IMG/VR virus record: IMGVR_UViG_3300035034_003358
Coordinates: 1 to 28,119 of that record
Source: a virus
Length of the DNA: 28,119 nucleotides
Direction: 5' to 3' (one strand)
The first letter of the stretch is position 1, and every line of letters starts with the position of its first letter. The position numbers were made by a program, and so were the translations under genes. Below the pieces are notes generated by a model. The model saw nothing but the letters and a program-made list of their open reading frames with translations, was not told where the DNA came from and searched no databases. Positions 15,632-22,770 of the stretch are shown here, piece after piece.

Positions 15632-16100
15632 CCTTCAGTAATTTTTTGAACCTCTTCTTTTCTTCTTTATAATTATTATTGAGATCATATTCCCAAACTC
15701 TCTCAAGTTTAAATCCATTCCCTTTTGCAAGAACATCTTTAAACTTATCGTTTTTCATATTTCTCTTCTGCATTTTATTTAAGTCCTTGTTCTCATATAT
15801 AAGAGGGTTACCGTGGTAGTAATCCCCATCTACCTCAACAAGTATGTTAGCTGATGGTATGTAAAAATCATATATCTTATTCCCCAATACCTTTTGGGTC
15901 TCAAACTTTATTTTTAACTCTTTTAGCATTTTAGCAAATTTAACCTCTGGAGCCGTCATCTTACCAGACATTTTCTTAGCCTTAGCTTCAAGCTTCTTCT
16001 TCCTTTTCGCTTTAGCTGCTTCTGGATTTGCTTGTATTTTTGCCTTAGCCATGGCTCTTTTAACCATTTTGCTATAGGAACTACTCTTTTTCTTTGCCAT
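15624..16100 (-). CDS. Vsr/DUF559-like PD-(D/E)xK endonuclease
   Basis: A 158-residue protein with a Lys/Ala-rich N-terminus (residues 1-48) that should bind DNA non-specifically, followed by a restriction-endonuclease-like domain. The domain begins with TAPEVKFAKMLKEL (E52), continues with IYDFYIP (D78) and ILVEVDGDYYHG (E89, D91), and ends with NGFKLERVWEYDL. This order matches very-short-patch-repair and DUF559-type nucleases. The acidic residues are in place, so it is probably active. It lies at the head of the tail cluster, with a TATTTAT motif 13 bases before the ATG, implying late expression. Late nucleases can act in host DNA breakdown, resolution of replicated DNA before packaging, or intron-like homing; the sequence does not decide. 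Confidence 0.78.
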   Translation of the reverse strand: MAKKKSSSYSKMVKRAMAKAKIQANPEAAKAKRKKKLEAKAKKMSGKMTAPEVKFAKMLKELKIKFETQKVLGNKIYDFYIPSANILVEVDGDYYHGNPLIYENKDLNKMQKRNMKNDKFKDVLAKGNGFKLERVWEYDLNNNYKEEKKRFKKLLKDG

Positions 16101-16107
16101 TCAGTGC

Positions 16108-16120
16108 TTTATAATAAATA
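16108..16120 (-). promoter_or_regulatory. candidate late promoter before the Vsr-like nuclease gene
   Basis: TATTTAT at 16120-16114 on the minus strand, then TATAAAG, with 13 bases to the ATG at 16100. It forms the leftward half of a divergent intergenic region. Confidence 0.55.
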
Positions 16121-16174
16121 TGAATTAAAAAGCCTATTTTTTAATGAAAACAGCATTTTTTGAAAAAAATAAAT

Positions 16175-16190
16175 CTATATAATAATATAG
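16175..16190 (+). promoter_or_regulatory. palindrome in the divergent intergenic region
   Basis: CTATAT-AATA-ATATAG is a perfect 6-bp inverted repeat, 28 bases before the first plus-strand start. It contains a TATAAT on the plus strand. It could be an operator or the core of a rightward promoter. A TTGAAA lies 12 bases upstream of the TATAAT, which is too close for a normal -35 box, and no TAnnTTTG is seen. The 117-base gap (16101-16217) shows nothing else clear. Confidence 0.35.
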
Positions 16191-16217
16191 GCATAGACCA
16201 CTAAACCTAAGAACACA

Positions 16218-16388
16218 ATGAATAAAAGCTGGAATAATCTTGATGATAATTCAAAAGAATTTGTCAAGGAATTATCTAAAGAAGGAATAAATATTGATAA
16301 ACTTATTAATAAACTCCAAAAGGCAAAAAGAAAAGTAAACGGCAGTGAAAAACTCGCTGAAGCTCTTAATAAAAAATTTAGAAAATAA
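16218..16388 (+). CDS. small helical protein, unidentified
   Basis: A 56-residue open frame (MNKSWNNLDDNSKEFVKELS onward) that reads rightwards, against nearly all other genes. It is very polar and helical with a basic end (EALNKKFRK); no domain is recognised. Its TAA stop overlaps the ATG of the next gene in a TAATG. That exact coupling, plus the absence of any minus-strand gene here, supports it as real. It is too small for a confident function and may act with the membrane protein encoded next. Confidence 0.72.
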   Translation: MNKSWNNLDDNSKEFVKELSKEGINIDKLINKLQKAKRKVNGSEKLAEALNKKFRK

Positions 16389-16792
16389 TGGCAGATAAAG
16401 ATTATACATTAATATTAAGTCACCTTGAAAAACTTGAGGGGAAAATAGATGGACTTGCATCTGAATTACAGCAAACAAATATTGAAATGACTAGAATTGC
16501 TGGAATGAAACATGCGCTTAATGATCTTAAGGCCTGGAAGGAGAATATGGATAGTATTGTAAATGCAGATGATCTTAGGGATATAAAAAAAACTATTAAA
16601 GACCTTAAAATTGCTGTCGAAACAATAGAGGACTTCGAAGATGAAGTTAAATCACTAAAAGCAAGTAAAGAAGAGGATAGAAAGGAAATATATAAGCTTA
16701 AGACGTTTAAGACAAAAGCTGTTACTATAGGTAGTGTTCTATTTTTCTTACTTACTGCAGCGCTTACTGTGGTTGGGTGGTTCCTTTCTTAG
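16388..16792 (+). CDS. XhlA-like coiled-coil protein with a C-terminal membrane anchor
   Basis: A 134-residue protein. Residues 5-108 are a long charged coiled coil (LILSHLEKLEGKIDGLASEL at the start). Residues 111-132 form one hydrophobic helix (AVTIGSVLFFLLTAALTVVG) followed by WFLS. A tail-anchored coiled coil of this size matches the layout of XhlA-type hemolysin/lysis-associated proteins of Bacillus prophage PBSX and similar phage proteins. A role in host lysis, for example as a holin partner or membrane anchor, is therefore plausible but rests on topology only. It is one of only two plus-strand genes, coupled by TAATG to the small gene before it. Its 3' end overlaps the 3' end of the oppositely oriented RNase HI gene by 29 bases. 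Confidence 0.75.
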   Translation: MADKDYTLILSHLEKLEGKIDGLASELQQTNIEMTRIAGMKHALNDLKAWKENMDSIVNADDLRDIKKTIKDLKIAVETIEDFEDEVKSLKASKEEDRKEIYKLKTFKTKAVTIGSVLFFLLTAALTVVGWFLS

Positions 16793-17273
16793 AAGCCTTT
16801 TTAGCTAACCCATCCACTTCCTTTATATATTTAGTGCTATTTCGCTTAACGTGAAAAAACTCTACAGCATGATCAATGCTTAATCTATTTAGACCATCTA
16901 AAAGACTCTCCCAAGCATCACGATTCTCAACTGGGTTTTTCTTACTATTAAGCCATCCGTTTCTAATCCACTTTTCATACCACTTATCCTTAAGGCAATT
17001 TATTACGTAAGCACTATCTGAGTATAGCGTAATAACCTCATCATCCCTAATTATAATTTTAGAATTTTCTATAGCCTCAAAAGCACGAGCTACTGCTGTG
17101 ATCTCCATTTCCTGATTAGTAGAACCATCCTTAGTTCCGCTATCTGTCATTACGACCTGCATGTCTCTGCCATGAACTTCCTTAAGAACTACGTATGCCC
17201 AGCCTCCACGACCTAGTGCAATTCCATTTTTCCTGGAGTTCTCCTTACAAGCTCCGTCTGTAAATATATTCAT
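16764..17273 (-). CDS. rnhA: ribonuclease HI
   Basis: A 169-residue RNase H type 1, which cleaves the RNA strand of RNA-DNA hybrids and probably removes primers during phage replication. The catalytic acidic residues are visible: D6 in NIFTDGACKEN, E57 in STNQEMEITA, D86 in LYSDSAYV and D154 in KEVDGLAKKA. The residue matching E. coli His124 appears to be Asn145 (HVKRNS instead of WVKGH), a change that might slow the enzyme but is seen in some active family members. The substrate-binding WIRNGWLNS motif is present at 102-110. The start ATG overlaps the upstream stop (TAATG), so it is the last gene of the replication operon. Its end overlaps the convergent membrane-protein gene. Confidence 0.95.
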   Translation of the reverse strand: MNIFTDGACKENSRKNGIALGRGGWAYVVLKEVHGRDMQVVMTDSGTKDGSTNQEMEITAVARAFEAIENSKIIIRDDEVITLYSDSAYVINCLKDKWYEKWIRNGWLNSKKNPVENRDAWESLLDGLNRLSIDHAVEFFHVKRNSTKYIKEVDGLAKKASKKGTTQPQ

Positions 17274-17749
17274 TACGCAAACATACTTTCAAAATCCCAA
17301 ACAACTACCTCTTTCTTATTACATTCATCTAGGGTATATTCTTCTATTCTACCTTCGTAAATTCTGTAATAGAAATATTTTCCGTCAGACTTCCTTTTGA
17401 ATACATATAGATACCACCTACCACTGGCGTCATCAGCTTTTTTATCTATTGTGTCAACGTAATCATAGGGAAACTTTTCAATAGCTTTTTCGTCTCCTAA
17501 GTAATCTTCAAAACGAGAAGTAGCTTCATGAGCAAGTTCTTCATAACCTTCGTTCCTAACCTCATAAACTTCTTCTTTAATATTGGCTCCATCTTCTGAG
17601 CAAAACTTGGTTCCCTCTGGATAACTTCTTCCACACTTAGAACACACATATTTTGATCTATTTTCTGGGGTTAGTGCGTCTGTATCTATTTCGAAGGCAT
17701 CTACAAAATCCTTTAAAAAATCATCTAATTGTATTGTTTCTCTACTCAT
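17273..17749 (-). CDS. zinc-ribbon protein, unidentified
   Basis: A 158-residue acidic protein. A zinc-ribbon-like motif spans residues 36-53: CSKCGRSYPEGTKFCSEDG, with three cysteines and an Asp where the fourth usually lies. The FCxxDG variant is common in bacterial zinc ribbons, so it may be a genuine fold rather than a broken one. The C-terminal half (about 110-158) is rich in aromatic residues with alternating strands (GRWYLYVFKRKSDGKYFYYR), suggesting a small beta domain. The gene overlaps the HNH gene by eight bases upstream and RNase HI by one base downstream, so it belongs to the same operon. A nucleic-acid or protein-adaptor role in replication or transcription is an inference. Confidence 0.8.
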   Translation of the reverse strand: MSRETIQLDDFLKDFVDAFEIDTDALTPENRSKYVCSKCGRSYPEGTKFCSEDGANIKEEVYEVRNEGYEELAHEATSRFEDYLGDEKAIEKFPYDYVDTIDKKADDASGRWYLYVFKRKSDGKYFYYRIYEGRIEEYTLDECNKKEVVVWDFESMFA

Positions 17750-18179
17750 CTTTATTGTTTTCTAAAATTGTTATATCTAATTCCCACTCTTTTTGACTTC
17801 TCCTGGACCACTCCTCAAAGCACTCATCCACATATAAAGCCGCTGCTTCCAAGCTCATACCATTCACTTTAGCAAGATGCTCAATTGCCTCCGCCTGCTT
17901 ACCTCTTATGCCAGCAAGACCTATATGCTTTACTTGGTGGCAGCTTGGGCATAAAGCTATCATACCCTCAAGAGTTTGCGTGCAATTCTCATCATCATAC
18001 TTCCATATTTCATGACACTCAACAGGGTGCTTAGGACCTTTTCCTTTGCATATTTCACATCTATAACCCGCCTTTTTATAGCACGCTCTTCTGATCACAT
18101 CCCACTCATCTTGCGAAACATTTGATCTGACATTACTATACCAAGCTGAACTTGGAACTAATTCAATCGTTAATTTCAT
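17742..18179 (-). CDS. HNH endonuclease
   Basis: A 145-residue protein with an HNH nuclease fold stabilised by zinc. Residues 41-44 are CEIC, 54-58 are ECHEI with the catalytic-type His56, and 77-85 are CPSCHQVKH with the second CxxC and metal-ligand histidines. After this the protein has a helical C-terminus (GKQAEAIEHLAKVNGMSLEAA). Such small free-standing HNH proteins occur in many T4-like phages, either as homing endonucleases or as enzymes in DNA processing. The ATG overlaps the stop of a 48-residue gene by four bases (ATGA) and its TAG stop overlaps the next gene, so it is embedded in an operon rather than inserted as a separate cassette. Confidence 0.88.
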   Translation of the reverse strand: MKLTIELVPSSAWYSNVRSNVSQDEWDVIRRACYKKAGYRCEICKGKGPKHPVECHEIWKYDDENCTQTLEGMIALCPSCHQVKHIGLAGIRGKQAEAIEHLAKVNGMSLEAAALYVDECFEEWSRRSQKEWELDITILENNKDE

Positions 18180-18322
18180 CTCTTATTTACTTTTACAAGC
18201 TCCTTGGCTGGACATTTCCTAAACCATTTTTTATAAAAAGGAAGCTCTAAATATTCTATCACCTCTTCGTAATTAACTAAGGCGTACACCCTCTTATCAT
18301 GGTGAATTACAAATTCTATCAT
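18176..18322 (-). CDS. 48-residue protein, unidentified
   Basis: A short frame that starts MIEFVIHHDKRVYALVNYEE and ends KELVKVNKR. Its TGA stop overlaps the HNH start in ATGA, and it starts ten bases after the preceding zinc-ribbon stop, so it fills the gap tightly. The central part (VIEYLELPFYKKWFRKCP) is amphipathic and basic. No family is recognised. The tight packing makes it very likely real despite its size. Confidence 0.72.
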   Translation of the reverse strand: MIEFVIHHDKRVYALVNYEEVIEYLELPFYKKWFRKCPAKELVKVNKR

Positions 18323-18343
18323 AATATTTTTTTAAATTCTTGT
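18320..18343 (-). repeat. junction repeat, copy 2
   Basis: On the minus strand ACAAGAATTTAAAAAA continues to the ATG of the 48-residue gene. The same string, with TAT inserted before the ATG, occurs at 18527-18552. Both copies encode the final T-R-I-stop of the upstream gene and supply the AT-rich leader of the next. Confidence 0.85.
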
Positions 18344-18529
18344 CGTTTTATATGTTACAACCTCATCTCTAACTACTGTAAACAACTTCTCGCATTCGTC
18401 ACAATCAAACTCCTTATCATCACTTACGTAATGACAAAAGTTTTCTGGACTCTCAGCTTGTTCTACGCCACAATGAGGGCAAAATACTGAATAACTCTCA
18501 ATTGACTGTGCTGGCTCTTTTGTTTGCAT
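18332..18529 (-). CDS. small zinc-ribbon protein
   Basis: A 65-residue protein with two CxxC pairs, CPHC at residues 17-20 and CDEC at 43-46, the spacing of a single zinc ribbon. The C-terminal KLFTVVRDEVVTYKTTRI would be the closing strands. It starts 11 bases after the polymerase stop and ends with the same TRI-stop sequence as the polymerase. Small ribbons of this kind in phages bind DNA, RNA polymerase or another protein; which one cannot be told. The location between the polymerase and the HNH gene indicates co-expression with the replication genes. Confidence 0.82.
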   Translation of the reverse strand: MQTKEPAQSIESYSVFCPHCGVEQAESPENFCHYVSDDKEFDCDECEKLFTVVRDEVVTYKTTRI

Positions 18530-18552
18530 AATAATATTTTTTAAATTCTTGT
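18527..18552 (-). repeat. junction repeat, copy 1
   Basis: On the minus strand ACAAGAATTTAAAAAA then TATTATTATG spans the polymerase stop and the zinc-ribbon start. It matches the junction at 18320-18343 apart from a small length difference in the A/T tract. Confidence 0.85.
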
Positions 18553-21500
18553 ATCTTTTTTCTTATCAATTCTAATAACCCTAGTTCCCTGCTTAAAGTT
18601 TATATAACCTTTCTGATTCTTAGAAAACTCTGCTACAAATATTCCATCTTTTTCTAATTTTGGAAATAGATCGTGACACATTGGCTCAAAGGCTCTTAAA
18701 GTAGTAGTACTAATACCATCTCCTACTCTCATAGTCAAATACTCCTTACCTGTCCTTCCAGTTAGCATCTTATAAGAATCAACAACAAATATGTAATAAT
18801 CATCTTCATCAAAATTAACAATCATCTCTATTGGTTTTTCACGCTTCGACCTTTCGTTAATTTCACTCTTAAGCTCAGTTATATACTTAATCTTATCAAG
18901 ATCAAAGTTACACACTTCTATAAACTCAACTCTCCTGGTTACAGGGCTTGTTGGTGGATATTTGGTTTCATCTTTAACGAGTGGGATATTAAAAGATTCA
19001 TCATTCATATCAAACATTACCATTTGATTAGGTGACTCCTTTTTCTTTTTCTTAGTCTTGATGGCTAATAACTGCTCTCTTGAGTCTGCCCAGTCATCAA
19101 AAACACCAGCCTTAAGACATGCGTTAAATGCTGTTTTATTAAACTTCTTAAAAGGTAGTCGCATGAAAACGCTCATATTAACATTTTCCAAAGTTATTTT
19201 TGGCTCTCCTTCATTTGTTTCTATACCATCAACCAATTCAATCATTTCCTTGTAAGCAATTGGCCCAAGACCATTTATTCCAGAGAATCCCATGGAAATC
19301 TCCCTTTCTCCAGTCATTGTCCATTTCCATCCCGACTTTCTTGATGGTGGCTTAATTTCTATACCCTTAGACATAGCTGATGCAATAGCTGATGCAATCC
19401 ATTGTTGCTGCTTTTCCTTACCTCCACTTGCCTTTGGGTGATTAAGAAGTGCTGTGTAAAACTCAGTAGGATAATAATGCTTTAAATATAAAGTCTGCAT
19501 CGCCAGGTAAGAATATGACAGTGAGTGAGATTTGTTAAATGAATAACCAAGATATTGAATCACCCAATCCTTAATCTTATCAACCTCGTCCTTATCATAA
19601 CCTTGCGCTGTCGCTCCTTCTAAGAACATATTCCAATACTTCTGGAACCCTTTCCAATTCTTATTATTCTTCTCTTTATCTGTAAGCTTTTCACCAGCTG
19701 AACTACGTGCAATTATCTTACTGGCCTTATCCATGTATCTACGAAGCATATCTCCTTTACCAAGACCCATTCCACCGATCTTATCAGCAATAAACATTAA
19801 CTGCTCCTGAAATACAAGTACTCCATTGGTCTCTCCAAGTATAGGCTCAAGAGCTGGGTGTACAAGAGTTATATTCTCTGGGTTGAACTTATTGGTTATA
19901 TACTCCTCATGAGCTCCAATGCCCATTGGCCCTGGTCTATAAAGTGCGTTACATGCAACAAGCTCCTCAAATTTCTCAACCCTTACACCTCTAATAAGGT
20001 TATTCATACCACTACTCTCAAACTGAAATATACCATGATTTAAACCAAGTCTAAGTTCAGAAAATAAATTAGGGTCCTTAAGATCAACGTAATCTATTGA
20101 CTCAGTGACATCAATTCCCTTACTCTTTTTAATTATCTCAATTGATTCTTTAATTACGTTAAGGGTTTCAAGATTAAGTCTATCAAGCTTAAGTATTCCT
20201 AGTGCACTCAGGTCCTTTCCAGACTTATCCGCCTCCTGAAACGCTGTTACCAAATTCTGATTTGTAGGTATAACATTCGTTGGAACGTAATTCCAAGAAA
20301 CATCTGGAGTAATTACTACACCAGCTGCGTGCTGACCTATACTTCTTATATTACCCTGGAGGGCTAGAGCTGTCTCTATGATCTCTTTATTTTTAGGGTC
20401 TCTAATCCAGTTTCTTACCACATCACTACACTCTGGCTTATCTGGCCACGTCTCAAACCAATGCCTAAGCGTATCGTTATAAGTAATGAAATTAGGCATT
20501 TCATCAGTTACCTTAAATACTGGAGAATTAAATCCTGTATACTCTTTCCCCTTATAGGCACGAACAACATCTTTAATTGAGTTCTTCTCAGAAAATGTCC
20601 CAAAGGTTCCTACAGAAATTACACGCTCCTTACCATACTTATCGTAAAGAAACTGATCTGTTACATGATCTGTACCTTTCATGAAATCAATATCAATATC
20701 TGGCGGACTATCTCTTTCAGGGTTTAGGAAACGCTCAAAATATAAATTAAACCTTATTGGGTCGATCTTGGTGATGTCAAGGCACCATGATAATAAAGAA
20801 CCTGCAGCAGAACCACGAGCTGGACCAATGTCATAATTCGGAAATTCATCATCACCTTGTTTTCTGTAGAAATTTATAATCTCCCAGTTTACAAGGAAGT
20901 AGTCAAGCATCTTCTTTGATTCAATTACACTAAGCTCATAATTAAGTCGATCAACGTACTCTTTCACCTTGTCATCGGTAATCTTTACGATTCCAGTTTG
21001 CCTATATTTATTAATTTTCTGCTTTAATTTAGCAAAGGCGAGCTTAACAATTATATCTCTAGTTTTATCGCTCTTGAAATATTTTATGACATCTTCTGTT
21101 GGCTCATACTTTGGATACTTCTCTACACCAATCTCAAACTCAAAATTACACTTTTCTCCCACTTTAATAGTGTTGTCAAGACATAGATCAATAAAGCTAT
21201 CTGGATAATTAAATCCATATTTCTTATTCATATCCCTAAAATCTTCGCTATTAAAGTAAAATAACTCCCTATTTCCCTTAAGACTACACATCTGCATAGG
21301 TCTATGCTGCTTAATTGATGTTAAAACATCTTGAAGAACTGAGTCACTTTCTCTCGGATAGTATGTATCGTTTGAAAGTACTGGAATTAACTTATACTTT
21401 TTGATCATTTTAATCAAAAAGTTGTTGTACTGCTTTTGAGTTGGGAATTTATTAAATTGAAGCTCTACTATAAGATCATCTCCAAACTGATTCCTGAGCA

Positions 21501-22689
21501 TGTTCAAATAATTCTCAGCCTCCTTATCTTTACCTCTCAAAACTGTGTGGGCAAGTTTGCTATCAAGACCAGATGTAGAAACTATTAATCCCTCCTTATT
21601 TTCAAGTAACCACTTAGTTGTTATTCTTGCTGATTTATTGTTATACCCCTCAGAATTAGATAAATATATTAACTTGTTTAGGTTTTTATACCCTACATCA
21701 TCTTTTACAAGAATCTTCATTTTATAATTATCACCCTCAAGGCTTCGATCTTCAAACTTACCTATATTATCATTAAGCAATATTTCAACTCCAAATATTG
21801 GCTTAACACCTTCTGCGGAACATTTCTGAAAAAATTCAAAAGAACCAGATAAAGTAGAATTATCCGTTAAGGCAATAGATGTATGCCCATATGATTTCGC
21901 TAACTTTATATACTCATTTATAGACCCAGCCCCTTCAAGTATTGAATGGAAAGAGTGGAGTCCAAGTGGAACAAGTGGCCTAGAATTTTTATCAACTCTA
22001 ACCTCTTCATCCTTCCTTTCAAAGGAGAGTGGTTCATTTGATTGGACATTAGATTGGTTTTGTGCGAAATCATCAAGAGACTCTGAGCCAACTTCTACAT
22101 CAGCCTCTTTATAACCAAGAACACCTATTTCCTGCAGTTTGAAAAAGCAATCAGCTAAAGCTGAAACATCGACCATCGCATCGTGAGCATCATCAAATCC
22201 TTTTCCAAATAATTTAGTATGAAGTTCTGTAAGTGAGGGAAACTTAAAACCTCCACGCCTTTTGTTAGGAATTGCTACATACTCAGTTGTGAGCTTCATA
22301 GTATCAATATGCATAATATCCTGAACGCAGTTATGCATACCCTCTCTAAGATACTCACACCCTACTACATTCTCATCAAAAGGTATGTTGTGAGCAATTA
22401 GATACTTACTACCCTTTATTGCCTCAGAGAACTTGTTAAGAGCATCCCTCAAAGGGATTCCCTCTTCTTTTGCTCTTTGTGTAGAAATTCTATGAATTTT
22501 AACCACCTCTTCTGGAATAGTATATCCCTGTGGTTTAATTATTAAATTTTGAGCATCAAGTTCAACACCATTATTGTCAAACACCTTCCAAGCAATCTGA
22601 ACCATTCTTGGCCAATTGTTAAAATCATTTACAGGTGCACTAAAACTTTTTGCCTTACCAGTTGTCTCGGTATCAAATACTATATACAT
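18541..22689 (-). CDS. dnaE: DNA polymerase III alpha (DnaE type) with fused N-terminal proofreading exonuclease
   Basis: A 1382-residue replicative polymerase. Residues 1-185 are a DEDDh 3'-5' exonuclease: D6/E8 in FDTETTG, D105 in HNIPFDEN, H169 and D174 in DAHDAMVDVSALAD. A PHP domain follows at about 240-450 (LGLHSFHS at 243-250, ALTDNSTLSG at 273-282). Its usual TDH is TDN, so one metal ligand is altered. The C-family core has GPARGSAAGSLLS (622-634), the catalytic PDIDIDF (663-669), a third Asp at 836 in LKLDRLNLETLN, and FQFESSGMNNLI and LYRPGPMG further on. QMVMF at 1222-1226 fits a sliding-clamp-binding motif. The C-terminus (about 1260-1380) looks like an OB fold. Having the exonuclease at the N-terminus of a DnaE-like chain differs from bacterial PolC, where it is inserted in the PHP domain. 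The gene heads the replication operon behind a host-type promoter. Confidence 0.95.
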   Translation of the reverse strand: MYIVFDTETTGKAKSFSAPVNDFNNWPRMVQIAWKVFDNNGVELDAQNLIIKPQGYTIPEEVVKIHRISTQRAKEEGIPLRDALNKFSEAIKGSKYLIAHNIPFDENVVGCEYLREGMHNCVQDIMHIDTMKLTTEYVAIPNKRRGGFKFPSLTELHTKLFGKGFDDAHDAMVDVSALADCFFKLQEIGVLGYKEADVEVGSESLDDFAQNQSNVQSNEPLSFERKDEEVRVDKNSRPLVPLGLHSFHSILEGAGSINEYIKLAKSYGHTSIALTDNSTLSGSFEFFQKCSAEGVKPIFGVEILLNDNIGKFEDRSLEGDNYKMKILVKDDVGYKNLNKLIYLSNSEGYNNKSARITTKWLLENKEGLIVSTSGLDSKLAHTVLRGKDKEAENYLNMLRNQFGDDLIVELQFNKFPTQKQYNNFLIKMIKKYKLIPVLSNDTYYPRESDSVLQDVLTSIKQHRPMQMCSLKGNRELFYFNSEDFRDMNKKYGFNYPDSFIDLCLDNTIKVGEKCNFEFEIGVEKYPKYEPTEDVIKYFKSDKTRDIIVKLAFAKLKQKINKYRQTGIVKITDDKVKEYVDRLNYELSVIESKKMLDYFLVNWEIINFYRKQGDDEFPNYDIGPARGSAAGSLLSWCLDITKIDPIRFNLYFERFLNPERDSPPDIDIDFMKGTDHVTDQFLYDKYGKERVISVGTFGTFSEKNSIKDVVRAYKGKEYTGFNSPVFKVTDEMPNFITYNDTLRHWFETWPDKPECSDVVRNWIRDPKNKEIIETALALQGNIRSIGQHAAGVVITPDVSWNYVPTNVIPTNQNLVTAFQEADKSGKDLSALGILKLDRLNLETLNVIKESIEIIKKSKGIDVTESIDYVDLKDPNLFSELRLGLNHGIFQFESSGMNNLIRGVRVEKFEELVACNALYRPGPMGIGAHEEYITNKFNPENITLVHPALEPILGETNGVLVFQEQLMFIADKIGGMGLGKGDMLRRYMDKASKIIARSSAGEKLTDKEKNNKNWKGFQKYWNMFLEGATAQGYDKDEVDKIKDWVIQYLGYSFNKSHSLSYSYLAMQTLYLKHYYPTEFYTALLNHPKASGGKEKQQQWIASAIASAMSKGIEIKPPSRKSGWKWTMTGEREISMGFSGINGLGPIAYKEMIELVDGIETNEGEPKITLENVNMSVFMRLPFKKFNKTAFNACLKAGVFDDWADSREQLLAIKTKKKKKESPNQMVMFDMNDESFNIPLVKDETKYPPTSPVTRRVEFIEVCNFDLDKIKYITELKSEINERSKREKPIEMIVNFDEDDYYIFVVDSYKMLTGRTGKEYLTMRVGDGISTTTLRAFEPMCHDLFPKLEKDGIFVAEFSKNQKGYINFKQGTRVIRIDKKKDTRI

Positions 22690-22731
22690 TCTCTCTAGTT
22701 AAGTTGTCTCTTTATTTAACGAACTCAACCA

Positions 22732-22763
22732 CAAATATAGCCCAAAAGATTGCTCGATGCAAA
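22732..22763 (-). promoter_or_regulatory. Bacteroidota-type host promoter before the polymerase gene
   Basis: On the minus strand TTTG (22763-22760), a 20-base spacer and TATATTTG (22739-22732) match the Bacteroidota vegetative sigma consensus TTTG-N19-21-TAnnTTTG. Transcription should start near 22725, giving a leader of about 36 bases. The upstream TTTG is itself part of a second TATATTTG (22767-22760), but that copy has no TTTG at the right distance. There is no TATTTAT late motif here. Confidence 0.75.
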
Positions 22764-22770
22764 TATAACA

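Noticed and set aside
16144-16182. A 12-codon leader peptide upstream of the plus-strand genes
   Set aside because: It is AT-rich, has no conserved start signal and ends inside the palindrome; no attenuator structure follows it.
16752-16830. Bidirectional terminator between the convergent genes
   Set aside because: GTGGTTGGGT and ACCCATCCAC can pair only with a mismatch and a loop of about 30 bases, without a proper T-run after the stem.
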